Source of the DNA: Thiomicrorhabdus sp. Milos-T2
GTDB taxonomy: Bacteria; Pseudomonadota; Gammaproteobacteria; Thiomicrospirales; Thiomicrospiraceae
Reading direction: 5' to 3'
DNA: 64,000 bases
NCBI RefSeq assembly: GCF_000702325.1
Contig: NZ_KL370892.1
Coordinates: 186,001-250,000 of the forward strand
In this document: positions 48,014 to 57,674 of the stretch, one piece after another
How positions within the stretch are numbered: position 1 is the first letter of the stretch
Layout of the letters: every line of letters begins with the position of its first letter
Notes under the pieces: generated by a model
What the model saw: only the letters and a program-made list of their open reading frames with translations
Told to the model about the DNA's origin: nothing
The model's database searches: none
Translations under genes and position numbers: made by a program

Positions 48014-49295
48014 AAATGACTCCTTGTGCCTGATTTGAACTGACATTTTTTAGGGTTAATCGCATAGAAACCTTGGTAAGTTCAGAGTCTACCAGGCCTG
48101 GCTTATTATTTGCCAAAGCGGGTTCTTTTTTAGATAACGCAATCACCTTTTGTAAATCCGCTGAACTGGGTGCGCTTACCTTAAAAGATAAGAGATTTGA
48201 CTTTGCGCTTCGCTGCCAAAGCATTTGCTCAACCTTGACATTTTTTACTTGATTAAACCAAGGTTCAACCTGCTTAATGATGGAAACTAATTTAGCATTA
48301 TCACCTGAGGCTAGATGATTCTGTTTTAGGTAAGTTAAGGTTTGCGATTTAATATTGACAATACGTTTAGTTTTAGGAAATAAGGTTTTAAACAATTCGG
48401 TTGTTTTCTTTTTGGTGTACGCCGTTTGTTGCTTAAGTTGTTGTGTTTGTAGCATGGTGGTCGCCAAAAATACGAATAGTATGGCTATACTAACGGCTCC
48501 AACCCAAGTGAATTGTTTCCAACTGCTACTAAGACTACTGGCGTTAGATTTGTAGTCAAACTGACTCAAACTCAGCTTTAGCACTTTGGGTAAAACTTGG
48601 CTATGGCTAGTCAATAAAGCAGATGAATTTACATCCTTTTCACTTAAGATTAAATTAATATCATCATGCGAACGATTCAACATTTTGCTTTTTAGGGTTT
48701 CATACCAGGCCTGGTTACAAGCAAAACCGTGGAACTTATCCACCCTTACCAAACAACGCTCATTCTCTAAAACTCTATTCCAGACGAGTTCCTTATCAAC
48801 ATTATCATTGTTAATGCTATCCGAGCTATTATGCTGACTTCTGGTTTCATCGATTCTAAAACAGTCTGCGACTAACTGCACATGCCCCAAGCCATAAGAT
48901 TCAACAATCCTTTTCCAGTTTTTCATATCATCATGACGGGTTATAGCCACTGAAACCATACCCTCTTCGGTACGCTGATATGGCACAAAATGATAATGTT
49001 CTACTGCTTCACTCAAACCTTCTTCAAGCGCAAAAGGTAATGCAGCCATCCACAATGCTTTACGTTTACCAGGAACAATTACATCAGTTATGACTACCTT
49101 TTCTGTGGGTACCCAAACAATGGCAATATCACGATTTAATTTTCGTTCAATCTTTAACTTTGCTATCACTTCTTCATTATTGAGCACGGTGCCGTCTAAG
49201 CGAGTTATATGTAACTCACCCTTTAAATCTATGCTTGCTACCAACGAACCCAAGTCTAAATTCTTGGTATGTTGTTTGCGTTTACTAAGCAACAC
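47997..49295 (-). CDS. gspL: Type II secretion protein GspL
   Basis: 432 residues. A cytoplasmic actin-like domain (residues 1-260; EKVVITDVIVPGKRKALWMA) that binds GspE is followed by one membrane helix (TWVGAVSIAILFVFLATTM, about 275) and a periplasmic ferredoxin-like domain. The start is GTG (49295), overlapping the end of gspK by 11 bp; no ATG nearby fits. Palindrome copies at 48093 and 48706 lie inside. Length is typical. Confidence 0.9.
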   Translation of the reverse strand: MLLSKRKQHTKNLDLGSLVASIDLKGELHITRLDGTVLNNEEVIAKLKIERKLNRDIAIVWVPTEKVVITDVIVPGKRKALWMAALPFALEEGLSEAVEHYHFVPYQRTEEGMVSVAITRHDDMKNWKRIVESYGLGHVQLVADCFRIDETRSQHNSSDSINNDNVDKELVWNRVLENERCLVRVDKFHGFACNQAWYETLKSKMLNRSHDDINLILSEKDVNSSALLTSHSQVLPKVLKLSLSQFDYKSNASSLSSSWKQFTWVGAVSIAILFVFLATTMLQTQQLKQQTAYTKKKTTELFKTLFPKTKRIVNIKSQTLTYLKQNHLASGDNAKLVSIIKQVEPWFNQVKNVKVEQMLWQRSAKSNLLSFKVSAPSSADLQKVIALSKKEPALANNKPGLVDSELTKVSMRLTLKNVSSNQAQGVIYVDAN

Positions 49296-50295
49296 TTAAC
49301 CACCTTTGAACTAACGTCACTTCACTTTTACTTTTTCGATTAAAGATAGAGAAAACCACCTGTTTAACCTCACCATAATCCACTTGTGCTTTTAATAAAA
49401 AAAATTGGGTATTGACCGAAAGAACGCCTGCAGGAATATCATTTGCGATTTCTTGAGCACTAAAACCAGTTTGTTCCTCTAAAAAATCTAAAAAGGTCTT
49501 AACCTCTTTAGCGGGTTCTTGCTTACGCACTTGGAGCCACTGTTTGGCAATATCTTCACTTAACCAATCACTTAATGCCATGATGACTGGCACATCAGCG
49601 GTATTAACATTAATTGTCGTTTCGGTAGGAAGAGCGCTAAAAGAATTGGCTAACAGATTAAACTGCCCAGGGTTTAAAACCTGCATACCTTGTAAGTTCT
49701 TTAGTTCAGAAACCATCACCATTGGTTGATTGGCGGTTCGATACGCGGGCTGATTCAACAAATAATGATCACTTTCCGCCCCCTTTTCTAAAGTCTCGTC
49801 ATCGGCATCAATCCAGTCTTCAAGAACATCTCCAAACCCAATAAATGAGGATTCAGGCAAACTTTGCTGAAGAGAACGTACTATCATTTTTTTCCAGAAC
49901 AAACGTTGAGCTTTGTCTGTCGACAAAACATTATTGACATTAATCTTAGCCTGTAAATCTGTCATTTCTCCACTCACCATACCGTCTGCAAATGCAACCG
50001 GTATTAAAGGTTGTGCCCACTGTTCAGCTAGGTGATCGATTTTATTATCTTCTAAATCCGCTTTTAAGCCTTTTTTAACCCAGTCTTCAAAACCAAATGC
50101 AACTGATACTGAATGTGCCTGATGAATCATATAACTACTGCGCTGAATATTTAATTGCTGGTCATATATCAACTGGCTAGAAACCATGCTGATTAAAGCA
50201 ACGACCAACAATACCGTTAACAAAGCAAAACCTTGTTGCGGTTTATTAAGTTTATTAGGCTTATTCGGTTTATTAGCAGAATAACCTTTTACCAT
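49285..50295 (-). CDS. gspK: Type II secretion minor pseudopilin GspK
   Basis: 336 residues, with the prepilin-type N-terminus QQGFALLTVLLVVALISMVS. As expected for GspK the Glu at position 5 of the mature protein is absent. The helix-hairpin-helix-like alpha-domain follows (DFLEEQTGFSAQEIANDIPA). GspK caps the pseudopilus tip with GspI and GspJ. The start overlaps the gspJ stop by one base and the preceding low-complexity leader is rich in NKPNK units. Confidence 0.92.
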   Translation of the reverse strand: MVKGYSANKPNKPNKLNKPQQGFALLTVLLVVALISMVSSQLIYDQQLNIQRSSYMIHQAHSVSVAFGFEDWVKKGLKADLEDNKIDHLAEQWAQPLIPVAFADGMVSGEMTDLQAKINVNNVLSTDKAQRLFWKKMIVRSLQQSLPESSFIGFGDVLEDWIDADDETLEKGAESDHYLLNQPAYRTANQPMVMVSELKNLQGMQVLNPGQFNLLANSFSALPTETTINVNTADVPVIMALSDWLSEDIAKQWLQVRKQEPAKEVKTFLDFLEEQTGFSAQEIANDIPAGVLSVNTQFFLLKAQVDYGEVKQVVFSIFNRKSKSEVTLVQRWLSVA

Positions 50296-50900
50296 TATTC
50301 CACCCCCATAAATAAACGGGTAATGGTGCCAAATGTTTTATGCTCAATAGTAACGCGGCTAATTGCGGGCAAAGTTGTTAATGGCTCGTTCTCTGCTGGC
50401 CACTCTTTTACCCATGCCTTCTTCGCCGTTAACAACTCAATATCAAACCGTACAATATTACTAAGTAACTTGACCTTTGTAGGTTTAGTATCTTGTGCTC
50501 TATCTAAAACAGGCCAGGTTAAACGATATAAATTGCCGTTATCCAATTGATAACCCACTCTTAACAAACCACCACTTGCATTTGGTGTGACATATTGCGC
50601 AATTCTAGTAAACTCTACGCCCGTATCCTGCCGATATTGAAAGGTGGCTTGTGCTGAACCTAATTTATCTTGAATTGGGCGTGGTGCGAGTTGAATAAAA
50701 TCTTGTTCCATCCACCACATAGCATGTTGAATTTTTTCATTTTCAGCACCGTGTTGCTCAACGGATGATTTTACATTAACCATACTATTAATCGATTGAT
50801 AAGCCAGCACAGCAATAACCGCTGACACTCCTAAAGCAATTAATAACTCAATTAAGGTAAATCCCCTTTGAGCCTGATACTGATGAATGGGATTACTCAT
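50295..50900 (-). CDS. gspJ: Type II secretion minor pseudopilin GspJ
   Basis: 201 residues with the prepilin peptidase site and helix QRGFTLIELLIALGVSAVIA. The conserved AMWWMEQDFIQLAPRP segment follows. It is part of the tip complex of the pseudopilus with GspI and GspK. It overlaps gspI by 4 bp and gspK by 1 bp, so translation is coupled. Confidence 0.94.
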   Translation of the reverse strand: MSNPIHQYQAQRGFTLIELLIALGVSAVIAVLAYQSINSMVNVKSSVEQHGAENEKIQHAMWWMEQDFIQLAPRPIQDKLGSAQATFQYRQDTGVEFTRIAQYVTPNASGGLLRVGYQLDNGNLYRLTWPVLDRAQDTKPTKVKLLSNIVRFDIELLTAKKAWVKEWPAENEPLTTLPAISRVTIEHKTFGTITRLFMGVE

Positions 50901-51343
50901 TCTGAGCCAACAACACTATATAAATTGGCGGAAACAGAGTCCGAACCTTTTTCAGAAACCTTTACGGACAATTTGTATATCTCTGGAATAAACGTGGGCT
51001 CTACTGCATACTCAATAGTCCAATCACGGTTAAGCATTCTTGCCGACTGTTGGCTTTCTGAGGAAGTATTACCCAGCACCTGCCGTTCAACAATGGCATT
51101 CTCCGCTAACCAAGTTGCCACCACTCTAGACTCTAAATGAGATTGATTAGAAACGGTTACCCCTAAACTTCGGCTTACGGCTGACAAAGCAATCGCAATA
51201 ATTGCCAAGGCCACCATAACCTCAATTAAGGTAAAACCTTGCATGCGAATAAGTCGCGAAATATGCGTTTTAAGTAAAGGCTTAGTCAGTAACTTATCAA
51301 ACCATGTTGTATTTAGCTGAGCAAAGGACTCATTGAGTTGCAT
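50897..51343 (-). CDS. gspI: Type II secretion minor pseudopilin GspI
   Basis: 148 residues from the first start, with the prepilin motif MQGFTLIEVMVALAIIAIA at residue 34. The 35-residue leader from the ATG at 51343 is long for a class III leader; a start at the methionine directly before QG would leave almost none, so the true start is uncertain. Conserved WLAENAIVERQ segment present. It overlaps gspJ by 4 bp. Confidence 0.9.
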   Translation of the reverse strand: MQLNESFAQLNTTWFDKLLTKPLLKTHISRLIRMQGFTLIEVMVALAIIAIALSAVSRSLGVTVSNQSHLESRVVATWLAENAIVERQVLGNTSSESQQSARMLNRDWTIEYAVEPTFIPEIYKLSVKVSEKGSDSVSANLYSVVGSE

Positions 51344-51362
51344 AATAAAGATTCGCTTTGTA

Positions 51363-51869
51363 TTACTCGTTAAATTCTAAAACCTCATTCCACTTTAAGG
51401 TCACCTCAGTCTTTTTTTCCAAATCACCTGCACTCGTATCTATACTCTTTAAGGTTATTTGGCCTTTTAGCGCTTCTCCACTTGGCCAAAACACCCAACC
51501 AGGCCTGGGTAGTTGCTGTTGTTTGGCAAAGGTCTCATTTAATTGCCAACTTACGTTAAAACCATCAAGCCAACCATAAATAGGCACTTGTTTAGCTTGT
51601 AACCATTGACTATTGACATAGTTAAAGACCGTTAACCCATCTTGATCAGGAGCAATTAAATACATCTTTTGTGTAAATACCGCCTGATCTGCAACCTGCT
51701 TTATGTAGCTTTGTATTTTAGCTCGTTGATTACTTAGAATATCTTGGCTATAACTGCCTAATGACATTACCCCAACCAAAACCACAATACTCATAATGAC
51801 CACAACCACCATAAGCTCAATCATGGTAAAACCTGATTGTCTATGTAAGCGCTGAGAACGGTTAGTCAT
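51363..51869 (-). CDS. gspH: Type II secretion pseudopilin GspH
   Basis: 168 residues with the prepilin motif [20 protein letters not shown] after a short basic leader (MTNRSQRLHR). The globular domain carries the GEALKGQITLKS and Ig-like beta strand segments typical of GspH. It is separated from gspG by a 302-bp spacer that contains a MITE-like element, unlike the rest of the operon where genes overlap. Confidence 0.9.
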   Translation of the reverse strand: MTNRSQRLHRQSGFTMIELMVVVVIMSIVVLVGVMSLGSYSQDILSNQRAKIQSYIKQVADQAVFTQKMYLIAPDQDGLTVFNYVNSQWLQAKQVPIYGWLDGFNVSWQLNETFAKQQQLPRPGWVFWPSGEALKGQITLKSIDTSAGDLEKKTEVTLKWNEVLEFNE

Positions 51870-52007
51870 AATTTAGTAACCTGTTATTATCCAATTATTA
51901 TCCTGTCGCGCTTTCAAGTATTAACCTGCCAGTTTCCTGTACTAATAACCAAGGCCTAACAGAGCACTAAAAATCATAAGATGAACATCATATTTCTTAG
52001 ATTACTT

Positions 52008-52168
52008 GAAACCTTTGCACGAGTCTGGGATGTCAGAAAAAAGTAAAAGAACCCTTTAGATTCAGCCTAAAAAATACAAATAATAGCTAGCTATTGAGCG
52101 ATTTTTCTAGGTTGAAGATAGAGGATTATGGCCTTTTTTAAGTATTCATCGACTCTTGCAAAGGTCTC
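52008..52168. repeat. MITE-like dispersed element, copy G, inside the gsp operon
   Basis: 161 bp between gspG and gspH: left end GAAACCTTTGCACGAGTC, right end GACTCTTGCAAAGGTCTC, core with TTTAGATTCAGCCTAAAAAA and ATAGCTAGCTAT. Good match to copy D at 29417 in both arms and core. It ends three bases before the gspG stop codon. Confidence 0.75.
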
Positions 52169-52171
52169 TAC

Positions 52172-52651
52172 CTACTTTATATTCCATTGGCCAATGGTAG
52201 CATTAACGCCTTCTCCACCGTCTACTCCATCAGCTCCATAGGTAAACAAATCAAAAGCACCATGTTCACCAGGAGAAAGGTATAAATAAGGATTACCCCA
52301 TGGATCAACCGGCACAGTATCTAATAAACTCTTCCAATTTTTAGGCACAGGTTCATCGGTTGGCTGAGTGACTAATGCTTCTAATCCTTGGTCTGTGGTT
52401 GGGTAACTAAAGTTGTCTAACTTATAAAGCTTTAATGCTGATGAAACCGCAGAAATATCCTGTTTAGCTTTTACAATGCGGGCTTCATCGGGTTTATCCA
52501 TTAAATTAGGAACCACCAGGCCTGCTAATACCGCTAAAATAACAACCACCACCATTAATTCAATTAAGGTAAATCCTTGTTGATCCTTACTACTGCTTCT
52601 GCTTACGATATTTGACTGTTTTTGTAAGTTTAGATTTTTCATGTTGTACAC
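52172..52651 (-). CDS. gspG: Type II secretion major pseudopilin GspG
   Basis: 159 residues (longest form). The prepilin site and helix are [20 protein letters not shown], and the conserved [20 protein letters not shown] segment with the calcium-site loop follows. GspG is the main building block of the pseudopilus. The leader is about 25 residues; an ATG at codon 4 is equally likely. It contains a palindrome copy at 52517. Confidence 0.95.
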   Translation of the reverse strand: MYNMKNLNLQKQSNIVSRSSSKDQQGFTLIELMVVVVILAVLAGLVVPNLMDKPDEARIVKAKQDISAVSSALKLYKLDNFSYPTTDQGLEALVTQPTDEPVPKNWKSLLDTVPVDPWGNPYLYLSPGEHGAFDLFTYGADGVDGGEGVNATIGQWNIK

Positions 52652-52729
52652 TCTGCCTTTTTGTACGTTTTAATATTTTGCATAAAACCTTGAATTGCAT
52701 TAATTTCAACTAATTTGAAGTTGCTTAAA

Positions 52730-53953
52730 CTAAGTTCCCACCATCTGATTCATTTCAAAGATAGGCATCATAATCGCTAAAACCACGGTTAAGACTACCC
52801 CTCCCATAATAATAATTAAAATCGGTTCTAAGACACTCACTAAGGTATTCGCAGAAGTCTCTACCGAGAACTCATAGTGTTCTGCACCCTTAAGCAACAT
52901 AGCATCTAATTGACCTTTACCTTCCCCCGTTCTAACTAGGTTTAATAACAATGGAGGGAAAAACCCCGCTTTAACCATTGCTTGGCCAACCGTTTCACCT
53001 TCTCGTACATCATTGACCATAATTAATACTGCTTTTTTCAACGGGGCTGATGTTACGACTTCGGCAGAGATTTTAAGTGCATCTTGTATTGCCACCCCAC
53101 TTGAAATCAACACGCCCAATGTTCGGGCCCAGCGTGCGGCAGAAGAATAAATTAAAAACCGTTTTAAACCAGGTATTTTCAATAAAAAAGCATCCACTTT
53201 ATAACGCCCTTTTGGTTGGCGTAACAGCCAAATAAAACCCAACCAAATGACAATAAAACAACCTAACAACCAACCCCACTGGTTTTGAATAAAATCACTA
53301 AAGCTCACTAGTCCTTCAGTTAAGGGCGGTAGGTCTTGTTTCATATTGTCAAAGACTTTTACTACTTTAGGCACCACATAAACCATTAAAAAGAACACAA
53401 TAAAAATGGCAACAACGACCATTAAGATTGGATAAATCAAGGCGGTTTTCATTTTTTTATTTAACTGATCCCGCTGTTCAATCGATTCGGCCAAACGCGA
53501 CAATACCTTATCTAAGTAACCACTTTCTTCGCCTGCTTGAATGGTGGCAACCACATCAGTTGGTACTTTATAGGGCGCTTGATTCATTGCACTTGCTAAG
53601 CTATATCCTTCTGCAACCTTGGTATGCAAGCTGGTAACAAAACGTTTCATCTGCTTACTTTCAGCTTGTTGCGACATCGCCTTTAATGCTTCATTAAGCG
53701 TTGTTCCTGCATCTAGTAAAGTATAAAGTTCGCGAGTAAACAGTGAGAGTTCTGCCGTGTTAACTTGAGGAATAAATAGTACCGTATTAACACCGGGAGT
53801 ATTTTTTACTCTTTTATTGATTGGCTCAATTGAGGTTGGGATCAATCCTTTATCACGTAACTGTTGCCTTATTTGTTTTTCAGAATCGCCCTCAAGCAAA
53901 CCTTTTTTTAGTTTGCCGGATGCACTTAACGCTTTGTATTCAAAAGCGGGCAT
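52730..53953 (-). CDS. gspF: Type II secretion inner-membrane platform protein GspF
   Basis: 407 residues with three membrane segments (about 170, 225 and 380) and two GspF domains: the duplicated motif is seen as SLFTRELYTLLDAGTTLNEAL and ARWARTLGVLISSGVAIQDAL (split in the text at 20 residues). It forms the platform that works with the GspE ATPase. Length and order are typical. Confidence 0.95.
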   Translation of the reverse strand: MPAFEYKALSASGKLKKGLLEGDSEKQIRQQLRDKGLIPTSIEPINKRVKNTPGVNTVLFIPQVNTAELSLFTRELYTLLDAGTTLNEALKAMSQQAESKQMKRFVTSLHTKVAEGYSLASAMNQAPYKVPTDVVATIQAGEESGYLDKVLSRLAESIEQRDQLNKKMKTALIYPILMVVVAIFIVFFLMVYVVPKVVKVFDNMKQDLPPLTEGLVSFSDFIQNQWGWLLGCFIVIWLGFIWLLRQPKGRYKVDAFLLKIPGLKRFLIYSSAARWARTLGVLISSGVAIQDALKISAEVVTSAPLKKAVLIMVNDVREGETVGQAMVKAGFFPPLLLNLVRTGEGKGQLDAMLLKGAEHYEFSVETSANTLVSVLEPILIIIMGGVVLTVVLAIMMPIFEMNQMVGT

Positions 53954-54038
53954 AAAGGTTCTCCATAAACAACGCGATTAATCGGTTCTTCATAAAAAGA
54001 TTCATTTGGATATTCATTATAAATTCGTCATCATTTTA

Positions 54039-55490
54039 CTAACGCTGAGTCACTCGCTGAACTTCAGATAAATCAGTTTGGCCTTTTAATACCGCATGAT
54101 AACCATTATCTGAAAGCGAATTTGACTGCTTTCGTACCACCTTTTCAATCTCTTCTTCAGGCACATTAGAATAAATCATGGAACGTAATTCATCATCCAT
54201 CAAAAACAGTTCATACAAGCCCATTCGACCTTTATAGCCGGTAAATTGACATTTTTCACAACCATTAGAGCGGTAAATCGTTGCTTCTTTAACACCTAAT
54301 ACTTTACATTCGGCAGCATCTGCTTGGTGAGGGGTTTTGCAATCACACAACTCACGAACTAAACGCTGAGCTAAGACCCCAACAATACTTGACGATAATA
54401 AAAAGGGTTCGACCTTCATATCGCGTAATCGAGTTACGGCGCCGATGGCTGAATTGGTATGCAAAGTAGACAAAACTAAATGTCCTGTTAAGGAAGCTTG
54501 GACAGCAATATTGGCGGTTTCAGAATCTCGAATCTCCCCCACCATCACCACATCTGGATCCTGGCGCAAGATAGCACGTAAACCTTTCGCAAAAGTCATA
54601 TCGGCTTTAGAGTTAACTTGAGTTTGATTAATTCCATCAATGTTATACTCAATAGGGTCTTCAACAGTCATAATATTGCGTTGCGCATTATTTAACTGAG
54701 CCAACCCCGCATAAAGCGTAGTGGTTTTACCTGAACCCGTTGGCCCCGTGACCAAAAAAATTCCATGCGATTTAGACAACGCACTTTGGATTCCATTCTC
54801 GACCTTTTCTGGCAATTTTAGTTCTTTTAGATTTAAACGCCCTGCACTCTTATCCAACAAACGCAAAACAACACGCTCTCCAAAACTAGAAGGAATGGTG
54901 GACACCCTTAAATCAACCGCTCGCCCGCCTAATTTCAAAGAAATTCGTCCATCTTGTGGTAAACGTTTCTCTGCAATATCTAATCGTGCCATAACCTTAA
55001 TACGAGACACTAACATATTGGCTAGAGCCACTTTTGGCGTTAATACGGTTTTTAAAATTCCATCAACTCTAAAGCGAATACGTAATTCATTTTCAAAGGG
55101 CTCTATATGAATATCCGAAGCACGCGAGCGAATGGCTTCGCTTAAAATCGCATTTAATAACTTAATAATGGGGGCTTCATCTTCACTATCCAACAAATCC
55201 TCAGGCTCACCGACTTCTGCAAAGACCGAAGCAAGATCCTCCGTTTCAATCGAACCAATCGCTTCCATTGACTCGGTTCCGTGGCTTGAATAGCTAGACT
55301 GAATCTGCACATCAAATGCAGTTTTATCGAGTCTTTGAAGCACAATATGAGAGCTTACATATTGTCGCTGCAACTCCAATAAGGCACTTGCTGGCGTTTC
55401 CTCAGTAAAGCGTAAAAGTAAACCGTTGTCCGTGTCACTTAATAACACCTTATTCTTATTGGCAAAGCTAAACGAAAGCGCAATATTCAT
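54039..55490 (-). CDS. gspE: Type II secretion ATPase GspE
   Basis: 483 residues, cytoplasmic hexameric ATPase that drives pseudopilus assembly. Walker A is GPTGSGKTTTLYAG, the Asp box TVEDPIEYNIDGINQTQV, Walker B DVVMVGEIRDSETA, followed by the His box. The zinc-binding loop has ELCDCKTPHQ and GCEKCQFTGYKG; the first pair is Cys-x-Cys rather than the usual Cys-x2-Cys. The rest of the sequence is conventional. Confidence 0.95.
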   Translation of the reverse strand: MNIALSFSFANKNKVLLSDTDNGLLLRFTEETPASALLELQRQYVSSHIVLQRLDKTAFDVQIQSSYSSHGTESMEAIGSIETEDLASVFAEVGEPEDLLDSEDEAPIIKLLNAILSEAIRSRASDIHIEPFENELRIRFRVDGILKTVLTPKVALANMLVSRIKVMARLDIAEKRLPQDGRISLKLGGRAVDLRVSTIPSSFGERVVLRLLDKSAGRLNLKELKLPEKVENGIQSALSKSHGIFLVTGPTGSGKTTTLYAGLAQLNNAQRNIMTVEDPIEYNIDGINQTQVNSKADMTFAKGLRAILRQDPDVVMVGEIRDSETANIAVQASLTGHLVLSTLHTNSAIGAVTRLRDMKVEPFLLSSSIVGVLAQRLVRELCDCKTPHQADAAECKVLGVKEATIYRSNGCEKCQFTGYKGRMGLYELFLMDDELRSMIYSNVPEEEIEKVVRKQSNSLSDNGYHAVLKGQTDLSEVQRVTQR

Positions 55491-55523
55491 AAATATAAAT
55501 CCTTAAGGCTGCTCATGTAAAAC

Positions 55524-57674
55524 TTAAAAATCTAGCAACTCATCAGTGGTTGATTCATAAATCAATTTATCATCATCATTCTGCTTTTTAGTTTGCTCTT
55601 TTGCCTCTTTTTTAAGCGTTTCTTCAATAGGCTTTGCTGACTGGCCTTTTGTCCATTCATCGACAGTCGGTAAGCGCGGGCGCAATCCATTTAGCAGAGA
55701 GACATCATTGGCACGTAGCATGGCATCTTGTTCTTGATATACAGAGCGGTATTTTTTATTACTGTAATAACTACTCATTGAATTATTTCGGATAATCACC
55801 GGACGCAAAAAAACCATTAAATTAACTCTTTCACGAGAATCTTGTTCTGAACTAAATAAATTACCAAATAAAGGTAAATCCCCCAGGCCTGGTACTTTTG
55901 ACTTAGAATTGGTTTGTTTCTCATTGATTAAACCTCCTAATACCACCATTTGTCCGTCACCCACAATCACACGAGTTTTAATCTGACGTTTAGACGTTTG
56001 AAGATCTACCGCTTGCCCTTTATCAATAACATCCGAAACTTCTTGGTCAATATCCAGATAAACTTCATTACCTTCATTAATCTGAGGTTTAACTTTAAGC
56101 TTTAAACCTACATTTTTACGCTCAATGGTAGTAAAAGGATTAGATACTGATGAAGAGGTACTGGCGTAAGAACCGGTTTGGAAAGGCACTTCTCTACCTA
56201 CTAAAATTTCAGCTTCTTCATTATCTAATGTCAAAATAGACGGAGTGGCTAAAATATTAGAGGCCGAATTGGTATTTAAAGCACGTATTAAAGCACCCCA
56301 ACCAGTGCTATCTGAATTAAGTTCACCACCCCCCAAAGTGATACCTCGCCCAATCGCTTGCGATTGCGCTAGAAGATCACCTGAATTACCAATAATTGAA
56401 GGGATTGCCCCTGAGAAATTCACCAGGCCTGCTCCGCTTGATCCTGCTAAACCCCATTCCACACCCAACTCTGCGGCCTTATCCTCTGAAATCTCAACAA
56501 AAATGGCTTCAATTAATACTTGAGCACGACGAATATCTAACTGCTTTATGACACTTTTAAGCCCTTTTACCACCGCCGTTGGTGCGCTGATAATCAAAGC
56601 ATTCATCCTTTCATCTGCTTCAATGCTAATCTTTTCTTTTAGTTCTACTTTGTTTAATGCAGCCGTATTTAGACCTGTGTTTTTTGGAGGCAACTCATTT
56701 TTAGAGTTTTTTACCTTTTCTAAAACAGGCTTATCCTGTGGTAACTCATCCTGAATTTGAATAGTTTCATTGCCCGCAATCTTTTGTAAAATAGGGGCAA
56801 TATCCGCTGCTTTGGCGTAGCGTAAATAAATCACTTGCACACCGCCTTCAGCATCAACTTTTACATCCAAATCGGCTATTAACGCTCTGAGCATCATGCG
56901 TTTAAATTCATCCCCACTCAAAATAATTCGGTTAGAACGAGCATCAAAACCAATCGTAACATCTACGCCACCTTGTCCTTTTGGCATCACACTCTTAAGC
57001 GTTTTGGCCAAATCTACTGCAGAGGTAAACTTAATTGGAATGACTTCATATGCGCCTTTAACATCAACATCAACGCGCTTTAAAATGCTTTTTAAACGCT
57101 TAATGTTAGAAACCGTATCTGACACAATCAGTTTATTACTCTCAGATAATGCTACTAAATGCCCCTCTTTGGCGACTAAAGGACGTAAAACAGCAACTAA
57201 CTTTGTTGCTTTTACATTCCGTATCGAAATCACTTCAGTTACCCAATCCTCATCATCCTCATTCCAAGAACGGTATGGAATTTGGTCTCTAGCAATGTTC
57301 GCTGGTACGACTTTAATCGCTCCATCTGTTGGCACGGCGACATACCCATAAACATTTAATATTGCTAATAATGACTCATACAGTTCGTTGGGGTTCATAC
57401 CTTCTGGAGCAATGAATGTCACGTTACCTTTAACACGAGGGTCAATAATAAAATTCTTACCTGAAATTTTAGCCACAGCCTCAATCACGGTTTTAATATC
57501 GGCCTGTTTAAAATTCTGTTTTAAGGTTCCTTCTGCTTTAGCCTGTTGCAAGCCAACTAAAAAAAGAGTGCTTGCCAAAAATAAAACGCCAAATGAACTC
57601 AATATCCAACTTAACACACTACGATTTTCTCGCACTTTACTCTCACTCTTATTACTAACAAACAATTGCATCAT
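55524..57674 (-). CDS. gspD: Type II secretion secretin GspD
   Basis: 716 residues, with a signal peptide (residues about 22-48) and then N0-N3 domains (FKQADIKTVIEAVAKISGKN at N0). The secretin domain carries GADLLA-like and VPGLGDLPLFGNLFSSE motifs, and a K/E/Q-rich C-terminal tail follows. It forms the outer-membrane channel. An N3 insertion (about 280-320) is rich in K, E and P. Two palindromes (55884 and 56424) lie in the gene. The start abuts the gspC stop. Confidence 0.95.
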   Translation of the reverse strand: MMQLFVSNKSESKVRENRSVLSWILSSFGVLFLASTLFLVGLQQAKAEGTLKQNFKQADIKTVIEAVAKISGKNFIIDPRVKGNVTFIAPEGMNPNELYESLLAILNVYGYVAVPTDGAIKVVPANIARDQIPYRSWNEDDEDWVTEVISIRNVKATKLVAVLRPLVAKEGHLVALSESNKLIVSDTVSNIKRLKSILKRVDVDVKGAYEVIPIKFTSAVDLAKTLKSVMPKGQGGVDVTIGFDARSNRIILSGDEFKRMMLRALIADLDVKVDAEGGVQVIYLRYAKAADIAPILQKIAGNETIQIQDELPQDKPVLEKVKNSKNELPPKNTGLNTAALNKVELKEKISIEADERMNALIISAPTAVVKGLKSVIKQLDIRRAQVLIEAIFVEISEDKAAELGVEWGLAGSSGAGLVNFSGAIPSIIGNSGDLLAQSQAIGRGITLGGGELNSDSTGWGALIRALNTNSASNILATPSILTLDNEEAEILVGREVPFQTGSYASTSSSVSNPFTTIERKNVGLKLKVKPQINEGNEVYLDIDQEVSDVIDKGQAVDLQTSKRQIKTRVIVGDGQMVVLGGLINEKQTNSKSKVPGLGDLPLFGNLFSSEQDSRERVNLMVFLRPVIIRNNSMSSYYSNKKYRSVYQEQDAMLRANDVSLLNGLRPRLPTVDEWTKGQSAKPIEETLKKEAKEQTKKQNDDDKLIYESTTDELLDF

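Noticed and set aside
54240-54360. Damaged zinc site in GspE
   Set aside because: The first pair is Cys-x-Cys rather than Cys-x2-Cys, but the rest is intact and the gene is otherwise normal, so loss of function is not supported.
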